From the NCBI GenBank assembly GCA_017414965.1, contig JAFQJL010000025.1:124001-188000 (forward strand): a DNA stretch of 64,000 bases, given 5' to 3'. Under the pieces are notes generated by a model that was not told where the DNA came from, did not search any database, and was given only the letters and a program-made list of their open reading frames with translations. Numbering within the stretch: the stretch's first letter is position 1; every line of letters begins with the position of its first letter. This document shows positions 49,833 to 56,938 of this stretch, piece by piece. Source of the stretch: Clostridia bacterium. GTDB lineage: Bacteria > Bacillota > Clostridia > Oscillospirales > Acutalibacteraceae. The position numbers and the translations under genes were made by a program.

Positions 49833-50585
49833 TTAGGATTTCATCGGACGAAGCAAAACAAACGGCGTCAACTCGTCATCCTGACCGGCAGGGTTGTCCC
49901 GAATCAGATCCAGCAGATCCTTTTCCGGTCGATCCGCAAGATCCGGCGAAGCCGCCAGCATCTCTTGATTGAGGTCGTTGGCGTCCACCAACACGGTGCT
50001 CACACCGGTCTCCTCATACACCTTTTTGCACAGCGCGTCCGGATTTTCCGGCATCAGCACCGCCAGCGTATGATACACCTCAAACGACGAGTGGCTGTAA
50101 AAGCCGTCAATACCGGCAACGTCCTGCCCCACGATCTCGTAAAACACGCCACGCTTGCCGAAAATCCGCGCCACAGCACCGCAGAAGCACGCCCACAGAA
50201 TCAGCGGCAGACCCTTCATATTGATGGCCAGCTGCAGCTTGTACGGCTCGTCCATACCGATGCCGTGGGAGTTGCTGGTGGCGAATTTCGACAGAAATCT
50301 CGCCCAGAAGCCCACGTGCACGTCCTCCATCTGAACGGTGTTATCCTGGCACATGGCCGCCACCTTTTCGCTGGAGAAGACGATATCGCCCTCCTGCCAG
50401 ATCGGCAGAATATACCGGCGAATCAACTCCACGTAATCCTCTCCGCGCTCCACAAAATGCGTTTGCACGGCGCGGCAGGAGTAAGTCACACCCGCCACCT
50501 CACGATCCGCACGCGGCCAATAGGTGATGCCGTTTTCCTCCTCGGGAGTTTTGCCGAAATTCAAATTTTCCTTGTTAGGATTCAT
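49833..50585 (-). CDS. Coenzyme F420-0:L-glutamate ligase-like (CofE family) protein
   Basis: 250 residues. Family resemblance in EDYVELIRRYILPIWQEGDI, SKFATSNSHGIGMDEPYKLQ, LAINMKGLPLILWACFCGAV, GVFYEIVGQDVAGIDGFYSH and VLVDANDLNQEMLAASPDLA. True CofE adds glutamates to coenzyme F420, but most Clostridia do not make F420, so this branch probably has another glutamylation target. It is third in an operon after pgi and a small P-loop protein. Confidence 0.78.
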   Translation of the reverse strand: MNPNKENLNFGKTPEEENGITYWPRADREVAGVTYSCRAVQTHFVERGEDYVELIRRYILPIWQEGDIVFSSEKVAAMCQDNTVQMEDVHVGFWARFLSKFATSNSHGIGMDEPYKLQLAINMKGLPLILWACFCGAVARIFGKRGVFYEIVGQDVAGIDGFYSHSSFEVYHTLAVLMPENPDALCKKVYEETGVSTVLVDANDLNQEMLAASPDLADRPEKDLLDLIRDNPAGQDDELTPFVLLRPMKS

Positions 50586-50620
50586 TTAATTTTCGCTTCC
50601 TTTAACGATTTGGTAGCCGA

Positions 50621-51037
50621 TTACAGCTCCACCACGTACGCTTTGACTTCCGCCGGCACTTCGGACACATCCGCCGACACCGACAGCGTCACGTTGACGT
50701 TGACCTGCTTGCTGAGCTTATCCAGCTTCTCCACAAACGCCGCCAGCGCCGTCAGGTCGCCGCCGCCGATCTTCATGGTGGACTCCACAAACACATCGGT
50801 CACGTCGTAGTTGGCAGAGCACATACCGGCGATGTAGCCGTACAGCGACGCAAAGCCAAACACGCCATACTCATCCGCGCAAGCCAGACGAGTCTTATGG
50901 CTGAGGTTAAAAGTCAACGTATTATCCTTTTCGATAAACACCACCACGCCGTTGGACGATTCGGTCGCCGCCGCGCACAGCTCCAACAGTTTCTTGGTTT
51001 TACCGGTACCTTTTTTACCAATCAAAACAGTCAACAT
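50621..51037 (-). CDS. Small P-loop nucleotide-binding protein
   Basis: About 138 residues. It begins MLTVLIGKKGTGKTKKLLEL, a complete Walker A. A possible Walker B-like strand is VTDVFVESTMKI, but the typical Asp is replaced. The rest alternates strands and helices like a minimal RecA/KaiC fold. Databases sometimes label such proteins PilT-like, with no evidence for pili here. Start at 51037 is 8 bases after GGAGG. Between pgi and the CofE-like gene in one operon; the function is unknown. Confidence 0.75.
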   Translation of the reverse strand: MLTVLIGKKGTGKTKKLLELCAAATESSNGVVVFIEKDNTLTFNLSHKTRLACADEYGVFGFASLYGYIAGMCSANYDVTDVFVESTMKIGGGDLTALAAFVEKLDKLSKQVNVNVTLSVSADVSEVPAEVKAYVVEL

Positions 51038-51076
51038 ATTCATTTCCTCCGTTTTATGTGTATTTATGTCAACGCA

Positions 51077-52417
51077 TTACAAACGCGCTTCCAACTTGGC
51101 TTTTTCCGCTTCGTAACCGGGCTTGCCCAGCAAAGCGAACATATTCTTCTTATAGCTTTCCACGCCCGGCTGATCAAACGGGTTGACGCCCAGCATATAA
51201 CCGGAAATGGCGCAGGCTTTCTCAAAGAAATAGAACAGATATCCAAGCGACTCCTCGCCCATATCCGCCACGTTTAACACAAACGTCGGCGTGCCGCCGT
51301 CCGCGTGTGCGAGCGTGGTGCCGAGGAACGCCTTGCGGTTGACCTCGGCCATGCTCTTACCGGCGAGGAAATTCAACCCATCAATGTTCTCGGGATCTTC
51401 TTCGATGATATACTCCTGCTGCACCTTTTCAAAGTTCATCACCGTTTCAAACAGGATGTTCGCGCCATCCTGCACAAACTGCCCCAGCGAATGCAGATCG
51501 GTGGAGAAAATAACCGAGGTGGGAAGCAAACCCTTGCCGTCCTTGCCCTCGCTCTCGCCGTACAACTGCTTCCACCACTCGTTGAGCAGCGTCGCGTTCG
51601 GCTCGTAGGAGACCATCATCTCGGCCGCGCGGCCCTTGCGCAGCATGATCTGCCGCGCCGCCGCGTATTTGTAGCAATCGTTTTTGTTGATATCCGGATC
51701 GCATAGCTCCACGCGCGCCTTGGCCGCACCGGTCATCAGCGCATCGATGTCGCAACCCGCCACCGCAATGGGCAACAGTCCCACCGCGGTCAGCACCGAG
51801 AATCGACCGCCGACGTCATCCGGCACCACAAACGTTTCGTAACCTTCGCGATCCGCCAAACCCTTCAGCGTGCCACGGGCTTTATCGGTGGTGACGTAGA
51901 TGCGACGCCGCGCCTCTTCCACGCCGACCGTCTTTTCCAGATACGCGCGGAACACGCGGAACGCGATCGCCGGCTCGGTGGTGGTTCCGGACTTAGAGAT
52001 CACGTTGACCGACACCCGCTTGCCCTCGCAGATCGAGAGCAGATCCTGCAGCGCCGTCGAGCTGATGCTGTTGCCGCAGAAATACACGTCCGGCGTATCC
52101 TTCGGCTTGGCGTTGTAGTTGGCCGACTTCAAAAATTCAATCGCCGCACGCGCGCCGAGGTAGGAGCCGCCGATGCCGATGACCACCAAAATATCGGTGT
52201 CCTCTTTCATACGGGCGGCCGCCGCCTTGATGCGAGCGAACTCTTCTCTATCGTAATCTGCCGGCAGATCCAGCCACCCCAGAAAATCGTTGCCGGCGCC
52301 GTTTCGGCCCGTCAAGATCTCGTGAGCAGCGGTCACCGCCGCCTGCACCGACTGCCATTCGTGCTCACGAATAAACGGAGCGGCATAGCGTGCATCAAAA
52401 GTTACCATAAAACGCAT
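51077..52417 (-). CDS. pgi: Glucose-6-phosphate isomerase
   Basis: About 446 residues, the short bacterial type. [35 protein letters not shown] (phosphate-binding STTT-like loop), [19 protein letters not shown] (signature) and [13 protein letters not shown] are present. It interconverts glucose-6-P and fructose-6-P in glycolysis and links to glycogen (glg genes at the left edge). Start at 52417 has AGGA 8 bases ahead; the in-frame GTG at 52423 is less likely. Confidence 0.96.
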   Translation of the reverse strand: MRFMVTFDARYAAPFIREHEWQSVQAAVTAAHEILTGRNGAGNDFLGWLDLPADYDREEFARIKAAAARMKEDTDILVVIGIGGSYLGARAAIEFLKSANYNAKPKDTPDVYFCGNSISSTALQDLLSICEGKRVSVNVISKSGTTTEPAIAFRVFRAYLEKTVGVEEARRRIYVTTDKARGTLKGLADREGYETFVVPDDVGGRFSVLTAVGLLPIAVAGCDIDALMTGAAKARVELCDPDINKNDCYKYAAARQIMLRKGRAAEMMVSYEPNATLLNEWWKQLYGESEGKDGKGLLPTSVIFSTDLHSLGQFVQDGANILFETVMNFEKVQQEYIIEEDPENIDGLNFLAGKSMAEVNRKAFLGTTLAHADGGTPTFVLNVADMGEESLGYLFYFFEKACAISGYMLGVNPFDQPGVESYKKNMFALLGKPGYEAEKAKLEARL

Positions 52418-52458
52418 TCTCACTTTCCTGCGACCAAACGGTCGTTACTGTTGGTATT

Positions 52459-52487
52459 ATTGTACTATATTCTCACCCGTTTTGCAA
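52459..52487 (-). promoter_or_regulatory. Promoter of the pgi operon
   Basis: Minus strand: TTGCAA, 17-base spacer, TACAAT; about 40 bases ahead of pgi. Confidence 0.62.
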
Positions 52488-52513
52488 CCGTTTTTGCATA
52501 GATTTTGAAAAAA

Positions 52514-53749
52514 TTAACAAAGAAGTGCCTGTAACAGCCACCCAAAGGCAACCCCGACACTCAGCCGATCGACCGCTTGCTCGGCGATCAGCGGATATTC
52601 GGCACAAACCGACTCCCCAAGCCGCACCTCTACCTTGCCCACCGTCTGTCCTTTTTGCACTGGCGCCTCCACGTTTTCGGCCAGTTTGACTTCGTAAGCC
52701 ACCTGCTTCTCCTCGCCCTTGGCAAGCAGCAGCGGCGTCATCTCCCCCACCGTCAGCGGCACCGTCGGCATCACGCCGCCGAGCACCGGCACCGGTGTCA
52801 GACTCGCCGGATCCACCGCCGGCGTATACACCGCGTAGTGCGCGAAGCCGTAGTCGAGCAGTTGCCGTGCGCCGCCGAAGCGGTGGTCGGTCGTATCGCA
52901 ACCGAGCACCACCGCACAAAGCGCCATGCCGTCGCGCTCGGCGGTCGCGGACAGGCAATGACCGGCCGCCGCCGTAGTGCCGGTTTTGAGGCCGGTTGCC
53001 CCTTTATAGTACCGCACCAGCTTGTTGGTGTTGACCAGCTGCGATTCCCCGCCGCGCAGACTATCCATCCAGATGGTCGTATACTCGGTAATCCGTTTAT
53101 GCTGCATCAATTCGCGCGTGGCCACCGCGATATCCGCCGCCGACGATACCGCGGTATCGTCCAATCCGCAGCAATCCTTAAACGTGGTATCCGCCATTCC
53201 GAGCTCGGCGGCGCGCGCGTTCATCTGCGCCACAAAGCTCTCCACGCTACCGCTTAAATGCTCCGCCACCATCGCGCAGGCGTCGTTAGCCGACACCACC
53301 GCGATCGCTTTGAGCAGATCGTGCAGACTCATCTGCTCGCCCTCCTCCAGCCAGATCTGCGAGCCGCCGTACGAGGCGGCGTTGGCCGAGCAGGTGAGCA
53401 TCTCATCCAACGCGATAGCGCCGCTGTCCAGCGCCTCCATAATCAGCAGCATCGTCATCACCTTGGTAACCGAAGCAATGGGCAGTTTTTCGTGGCTGTT
53501 TTGCTCAAACAGCAGTTTGCCGGTGGATAACTCCATCAGCACCGCGCCCTTGGCGTGAATATCCAGGCTCTCCGCCACCGGCGCCGTGGCCGTCGCCTGC
53601 CACTCCTCCGCCTCGGTTGCGAGGATCAGCGATTCCGCCGTTTCGCCCGATTCCTGCTCCACGATCCACTCGGCCGATACGCACATCGTCTGTGCGCTAA
53701 GCACCAGCACGCAGACCAGCGCCGTCCAGATTCTTCCAATCGTTTTCAT
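52514..53749 (-). CDS. dacA: D-alanyl-D-alanine carboxypeptidase DacA (PBP5-like, S11)
   Basis: About 411 residues. Signal peptide (IWTALVCVLVLSAQTMCVSA), then a penicillin-binding fold: SxxK in PIASVTKVMTMLL, SxN in AVVSANDACAMV, KTG in ATGLKTGTTAAAG. A C-terminal PBP5-type beta domain and an amphipathic/hydrophobic end (LSVGVAFGWLLQALLC) that would anchor it follow. It removes the terminal D-Ala of peptidoglycan. Start at 53749 after GGGAGG; a longer in-frame extension upstream runs into the divergent promoter and is not coding. Divergent from the dockerin-SpoIID gene. Confidence 0.94.
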   Translation of the reverse strand: MKTIGRIWTALVCVLVLSAQTMCVSAEWIVEQESGETAESLILATEAEEWQATATAPVAESLDIHAKGAVLMELSTGKLLFEQNSHEKLPIASVTKVMTMLLIMEALDSGAIALDEMLTCSANAASYGGSQIWLEEGEQMSLHDLLKAIAVVSANDACAMVAEHLSGSVESFVAQMNARAAELGMADTTFKDCCGLDDTAVSSAADIAVATRELMQHKRITEYTTIWMDSLRGGESQLVNTNKLVRYYKGATGLKTGTTAAAGHCLSATAERDGMALCAVVLGCDTTDHRFGGARQLLDYGFAHYAVYTPAVDPASLTPVPVLGGVMPTVPLTVGEMTPLLLAKGEEKQVAYEVKLAENVEAPVQKGQTVGKVEVRLGESVCAEYPLIAEQAVDRLSVGVAFGWLLQALLC

Positions 53750-53810
53750 GGTGACACCTCCCAATTTATTCCAATTATATTGGCAATTCCCGCCGGTTAT
53801 GATGGCAGGG

Positions 53811-53839
53811 TTGATTTTCTGCTGAAAATATGGTATGAT
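53811..53839 (+). promoter_or_regulatory. Promoter of the dockerin-SpoIID gene
   Basis: TTGATT, 17-base spacer, TATGAT; the ATG is 34 bases downstream. Confidence 0.65.
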
Positions 53840-53872
53840 TATGGCGAATATGGGCGAAAGAAGTGTGAGGAA

Positions 53873-55231
53873 ATGTTCCATCCGATCAAACGGATCGTGA
53901 GTGGCGCGCTGGCGTGCGCCGTGCTGACGGTGTGCTGCACCGCGGCGGCGAATACCACGCCGAAAGGCGACATCAACGGCGACGGCGTTGTCAACAGCTT
54001 CGATCAACGGTTGCTGTTGCAAGAGCAGGGAACCGCCTCCACACTCAGCGACTTAAACGCCGACGGTACGGTGGATATGCAAGACGCGGATCTGCTGTGG
54101 CAGCTGTCGCTCGGCGCTCTGTCCGAGGACGAGCTTCCCACTTTGTCCTCCTCGTCAAGCACCGAAAGCACCCCCTCGTCCTCCGGTGAAACCACCACCT
54201 CGCATTCGACCTCGACATCAAATACGACCGCCACCACGGCGAAGCCGACAACAACGACTACGACGACCACAACCACCAAAACGACTACGACCACGAAAAC
54301 CACCACGACCACCACAACGACTACGACGACCACCACAAAGCCCACCGCCGGCACGACCTCGCCGGGTAAAGCGACGTTGTTTGTGCGCTGCTCCGATGGT
54401 ACGGTGTACGATAACGCTACCAGCCAGAACCTGCAAAAGCTGCTTGCCTACATCGTCAAAAACGAAATGGGCACCGCCAAGTTTGCCCTTTACAGCAACG
54501 AGGCGTGGAAAGCGCAGACGGTGGCGGCCTACACGCATCTGCTTTACAGCCTGGAGCATTCCTCCGGCTCGACCTATACATACCGCTTCGGCAGCAAGCC
54601 GCTGGATCTGACCAACAGCAACGACAAAAAGATCTACGAGGCCGCCGGCGAGGTGTTGGGTGTGCGGATGGTCGATGCAGGCGGCAACGCGATCTGCTCG
54701 TATTACTTCGGCAGTGCCGCCGGCAGCACCCGCAACAGCCAGACGGTCACGCAGCTCGATTACATTCAGCCGGTGGATAGTCCCGAAACCGACGCGCTGT
54801 GCAAAAAATACGGATATTCCGGCTTGTACAGCACCGTCACCTACACCTTGGCAGAGATCAAGCAAGCGGTCGGCAACTACATCAGCCGCGAGATTTTGGC
54901 CGAGACCAAAAGCGGCAAGGCGCCGTTGTATGCGCGGTCGATGACCGGCAACTACATCGACAAATCCAATCTGTATTACAAGAGTGGCAGCAGCAAGGTG
55001 TATATCACCGGCCGCCAGATCCGCGAAGCGCTCGGGCTGCGGTCGGCGTCCATTACGGTCACCAAGACCAGCGGTAGCACCATGACTCTGCAGGTGATGG
55101 GACACGGTCACGGCATGGGCATGTCGCAGACCGGCGCGGTCATTTACGCCAACGAGCACGGCTGGGGCTATCAAAAAATCTTAAAACACTATTTCAACTA
55201 CGAAAACTCCTCTTGGAGTTTTGCAGACTAA
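53873..55231 (+). CDS. Secreted dockerin-SpoIID domain fusion protein
   Basis: About 452 residues. Signal peptide (IVSGALACAVLTVCCTAAA), then a type I dockerin at ~30-84 with two calcium loops (GDINGDGVVNSFD and DLNADGTVDMQDADLL), and an ~80-residue Ser/Thr/Lys linker with long Thr runs. The C-terminal SpoIID/LytB domain (~166-450) contains YIVKNEMG (with the conserved catalytic-type Glu), EAWKAQTVAAYTHLLYSL and HGHGMGMSQTGAVIYANE. SpoIID enzymes are lytic transglycosylases acting on denuded glycan strands. Attaching one to a dockerin implies docking to a cohesin scaffold. Start ATG at 53873, GAGGAA just ahead. No cohesin is seen in the window. Confidence 0.9.
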   Translation: MFHPIKRIVSGALACAVLTVCCTAAANTTPKGDINGDGVVNSFDQRLLLQEQGTASTLSDLNADGTVDMQDADLLWQLSLGALSEDELPTLSSSSSTESTPSSSGETTTSHSTSTSNTTATTAKPTTTTTTTTTTKTTTTTKTTTTTTTTTTTTTKPTAGTTSPGKATLFVRCSDGTVYDNATSQNLQKLLAYIVKNEMGTAKFALYSNEAWKAQTVAAYTHLLYSLEHSSGSTYTYRFGSKPLDLTNSNDKKIYEAAGEVLGVRMVDAGGNAICSYYFGSAAGSTRNSQTVTQLDYIQPVDSPETDALCKKYGYSGLYSTVTYTLAEIKQAVGNYISREILAETKSGKAPLYARSMTGNYIDKSNLYYKSGSSKVYITGRQIREALGLRSASITVTKTSGSTMTLQVMGHGHGMGMSQTGAVIYANEHGWGYQKILKHYFNYENSSWSFAD

Positions 55232-55264
55232 CAAAAAACAGCCGCACCGAAACCGGTGCGGCTG
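55232..55264. terminator. Terminator between the dockerin-SpoIID gene and the AT-rich patch
   Basis: 11-base perfect stem CAGCCGCACCG / CGGTGCGGCTG, 4-base loop. The T6 tract is on the minus strand, so it mainly serves the hypothetical gene ending at 55270. It can also stop transcription from the left. Confidence 0.85.
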
Positions 55265-55269
55265 AAACT

Positions 55270-55719
55270 TTATGGTTTTTTATCAAGAATTGGTGAAGCG
55301 TTAAAATCAAGGAGACATCGAGAGTTAAGAGAATATATAAACTCTCCTTCATATTCACCTGTTTTCATTTCTCCAAAATAGTATAATTGATATCGAACGG
55401 ATGGCTGACCCTTACATTTTATAAAAACGTAGTAAGTATACTTTCCATAATCGATTTCCTCTATACAGAAACTTCCGCTATACGAAATAATAGATTTTTC
55501 GTTAATATCTGTTTGATAAGGAAGAATTAAAACTGTGAATGCTAAAATCAAAACTAGAATTGAGACAATAATGCCACCAATTATCCACATTTTACTCATT
55601 TTAAATTTTAGTAGGAGAGCTAAACAAATAATTGCTATTATACATATTATGCAAACAAAAATTATCCCTTGATTTCTCAACTCGACAAGAGTTTTGCCGT
55701 ATTCAAGAAAATGATCCAT
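55270..55719 (-). CDS. Hypothetical two-helix membrane protein (paralogue 1)
   Basis: 149 residues. Two membrane helices (IIFVCIICIIAIICLALLL and MWIIGGIIVSILVLILAFTV) are followed by an outer domain of ~80 residues beginning TDINEKSIISYSGSFCIEEI. It is similar in layout and sequence to the next gene (KDIDEKTIHYYEGTVEIVEI), so they are paralogues. Base composition is far more AT-rich than the neighbouring genes, which suggests transfer. There is a weak ribosome site (GAGGTAAA). Family not recognised. Confidence 0.7.
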   Translation of the reverse strand: MDHFLEYGKTLVELRNQGIIFVCIICIIAIICLALLLKFKMSKMWIIGGIIVSILVLILAFTVLILPYQTDINEKSIISYSGSFCIEEIDYGKYTYYVFIKCKGQPSVRYQLYYFGEMKTGEYEGEFIYSLNSRCLLDFNASPILDKKP

Positions 55720-55795
55720 ATAAATTTACCTCATTGTCTTGTTTTGCCACTTTCTAATTAAATCGTACAAAATTGATACAAAGAAGCTAGAAATA

Positions 55796-56245
55796 TTAAT
55801 AATTTATCTCAAAATATAAGAGTTCGGCTAAATGCTCGGCATAAACGATTTTTGCCTCGTATTTTCCGGCTTTGATCAAACTGTGATCGTATCCGTTGTC
55901 TTCAAAAAATTTGAGTCGAACTTCTCTTCCATCCACAACAAACGTAGCACGCTGAAATATACCGCTTGTAATCTCTACAATTTCAACCGTTCCTTCGTAA
56001 TAATGAATGGTCTTTTCATCGATATCCTTTTTTGCGTGATAGGGTCCAACAAAAAAGTACACCACAACACAAGATAAAATTACAACCAGCAAAATCCAAA
56101 CAACGATTTTTTGCCATAACGGTTCCTGTCTGTCTTTAATCGACCGAATACCAATAAACAAAAGAACAAATACAGCAAGAAAAACAGCTACGATAGCGAT
56201 GTTGTAAGTCGATTGAAATTTTTCATAATATAGCGATAAATCCAT
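55796..56245 (-). CDS. Hypothetical two-helix membrane protein (paralogue 2)
   Basis: 149 residues. Helix 1 (NIAIVAVFLAVFVLLFIGI) and helix 2 (KIVVWILLVVILSCVVVYFF), then KDIDEKTIHYYEGTVEIVEI and a domain ending KAGKYEAKIVYAEHLAELLY. Same length and organisation as the protein at 55270-55719, with shared positions D-I-[ND]-E-K, G..[CV].IE and a C-terminal GKYEA/GEYEG turn. AT-rich. A ribosome site GAGGATGAGG precedes the ATG. Function unknown. A structure-like immunity or stress role is only a guess. Confidence 0.7.
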   Translation of the reverse strand: MDLSLYYEKFQSTYNIAIVAVFLAVFVLLFIGIRSIKDRQEPLWQKIVVWILLVVILSCVVVYFFVGPYHAKKDIDEKTIHYYEGTVEIVEITSGIFQRATFVVDGREVRLKFFEDNGYDHSLIKAGKYEAKIVYAEHLAELLYFEINY

Positions 56246-56331
56246 GCCTCATCCTCATTCTCAGATCAAAACATTCGCAACACTTTTGATTATATTGTTA
56301 GAAATATTTAACGCAAAAGTAATCTTTACTC

Positions 56332-56541
56332 CTAACACATAGAATTGTCATTTATTGCAATGGTCTTATTTCTTAATTTGGCATTTTGCAAGGTTCTCGA
56401 CAATTTCTTTTTATTTTTTGAAATTTGGTTGGTGGCTCTTTTAACCTTTTTCAATTTTGCTTGATCTAAAGCTCCACCTATGATTTCACTAATCACAAGA
56501 AACATAAGATCTAAAACAATCGAATCCTCGTTGTCATACAA
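56332..56541 (-). CDS. Possible small hypothetical protein
   Basis: An AT-rich frame of 69 codons: MYDNEDSIVLDLMFLVISEI followed by a Lys/Asn-rich second half. No clear ribosome site precedes the ATG (GGCTCCGTTGT), and no family is recognised. It may be a remnant at the edge of the AT-rich patch. Confidence 0.3.
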   Translation of the reverse strand: MYDNEDSIVLDLMFLVISEIIGGALDQAKLKKVKRATNQISKNKKKLSRTLQNAKLRNKTIAINDNSMC

Positions 56542-56610
56542 CGGAGCCAGAACGTTTTCGCCCTATTTGTCTGCTTATATTATAAAACCATTCCTAAATA
56601 ATGTCAAACA

Positions 56611-56646
56611 AAAGAAAAATCCGCTTAAACCTTGCGGTTAAGCGGA
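56611..56646 (-). terminator. Terminator of the tRNA-Ile/tRNA-Trp transcript
   Basis: On the minus strand TCCGCTAACC-GCAA-GGTT...AGCGGA (GCAA tetraloop, 2-base bulge) is followed by TTTTTCTTTTG. It lies 6 bases after the tRNA-Trp 3' end. Confidence 0.78.
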
Positions 56647-56652
56647 GTTTCT

Positions 56653-56728
56653 TGGCAGGGGCACTAGGACTCGAACCCAGGGCACGCGGTTTTGGAGACC
56701 GCTGCTCTACCAACTGAGCTATACCCCT
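56653..56728 (-). tRNA. trnW: tRNA-Trp (anticodon CCA)
   Basis: 76-base cloverleaf on the minus strand. Acceptor AGGGGTA/TGCCCCT, D arm GCTCAGTTGGTAGAGC, anticodon loop CTCCAAA (CCA), T arm with GGTTCGAGTCC, G discriminator and encoded CCA end. The downstream member of a two-tRNA transcript. Confidence 0.95.
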
Positions 56729-56752
56729 ATGTAGTTTTCCTCGAAAGCCAAA

Positions 56753-56829
56753 TGGTGGGCCTTCGGGGACTTGAACCCCGGACCGGCGGCTTATAAGACC
56801 GCTGCTCTAACCGGCTGAGCTAAAGGCCC
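56753..56829 (-). tRNA. trnI: tRNA-Ile (anticodon UAU)
   Basis: 77-base cloverleaf on the minus strand. Acceptor GGGCCTT/AAGGCCC, D arm GCTCAGCCGGTTAGAGC, anticodon stem GCGGT/GCCGC around loop CTTATAA (anticodon TAT), T arm GGGGTTCAAGTCCCC, discriminator A and encoded CCA. It reads AUA directly, whereas most bacteria use a CAU tRNA modified to lysidine. Confidence 0.92.
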
Positions 56830-56851
56830 GTGGCTTCATACAGCAGATATT

Positions 56852-56879
56852 ATTCTACCATAAAACAAAGAAATGTCAA
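56852..56879 (-). promoter_or_regulatory. Promoter of the tRNA-Ile/tRNA-Trp transcript
   Basis: Minus strand: TTGACA, 16-base spacer, TAGAAT, just ahead of tRNA-Ile. Confidence 0.7.
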
Positions 56880-56891
56880 CCCCCTTTTGCC

Positions 56892-56930
56892 AAAAAATAA
56901 CGACGCGGCTTTCAAAACCGCGTCGTTATT
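56892..56930 (-). terminator. Terminator of the surface-protein gene
   Basis: 13-base stem AATAACGACGCGG / CCGCGTCGTTATT with a 9-base loop; T6 on the minus strand. It follows the stop codon by 8 bases. Confidence 0.88.
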
Positions 56931-56938
56931 CTCATTTC

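Noticed and set aside
53750..54022. N-terminal extension of DacA in the same frame
   Set aside because: The signal peptide and ribosome site fit the start at 53749; the extension overlaps the divergent gene and its promoter.
54190..54350. Short repeated units (ACC/ACG/ACT) that could be taken for a repeat array
   Set aside because: They are Thr codons of the protein linker; no spacers of constant length, so not CRISPR.
56542..56652. Attachment site at the tRNA-Trp 3' end
   Set aside because: No copy of the tRNA 3' sequence was found at the other side of the AT-rich patch, and no integrase gene is present.
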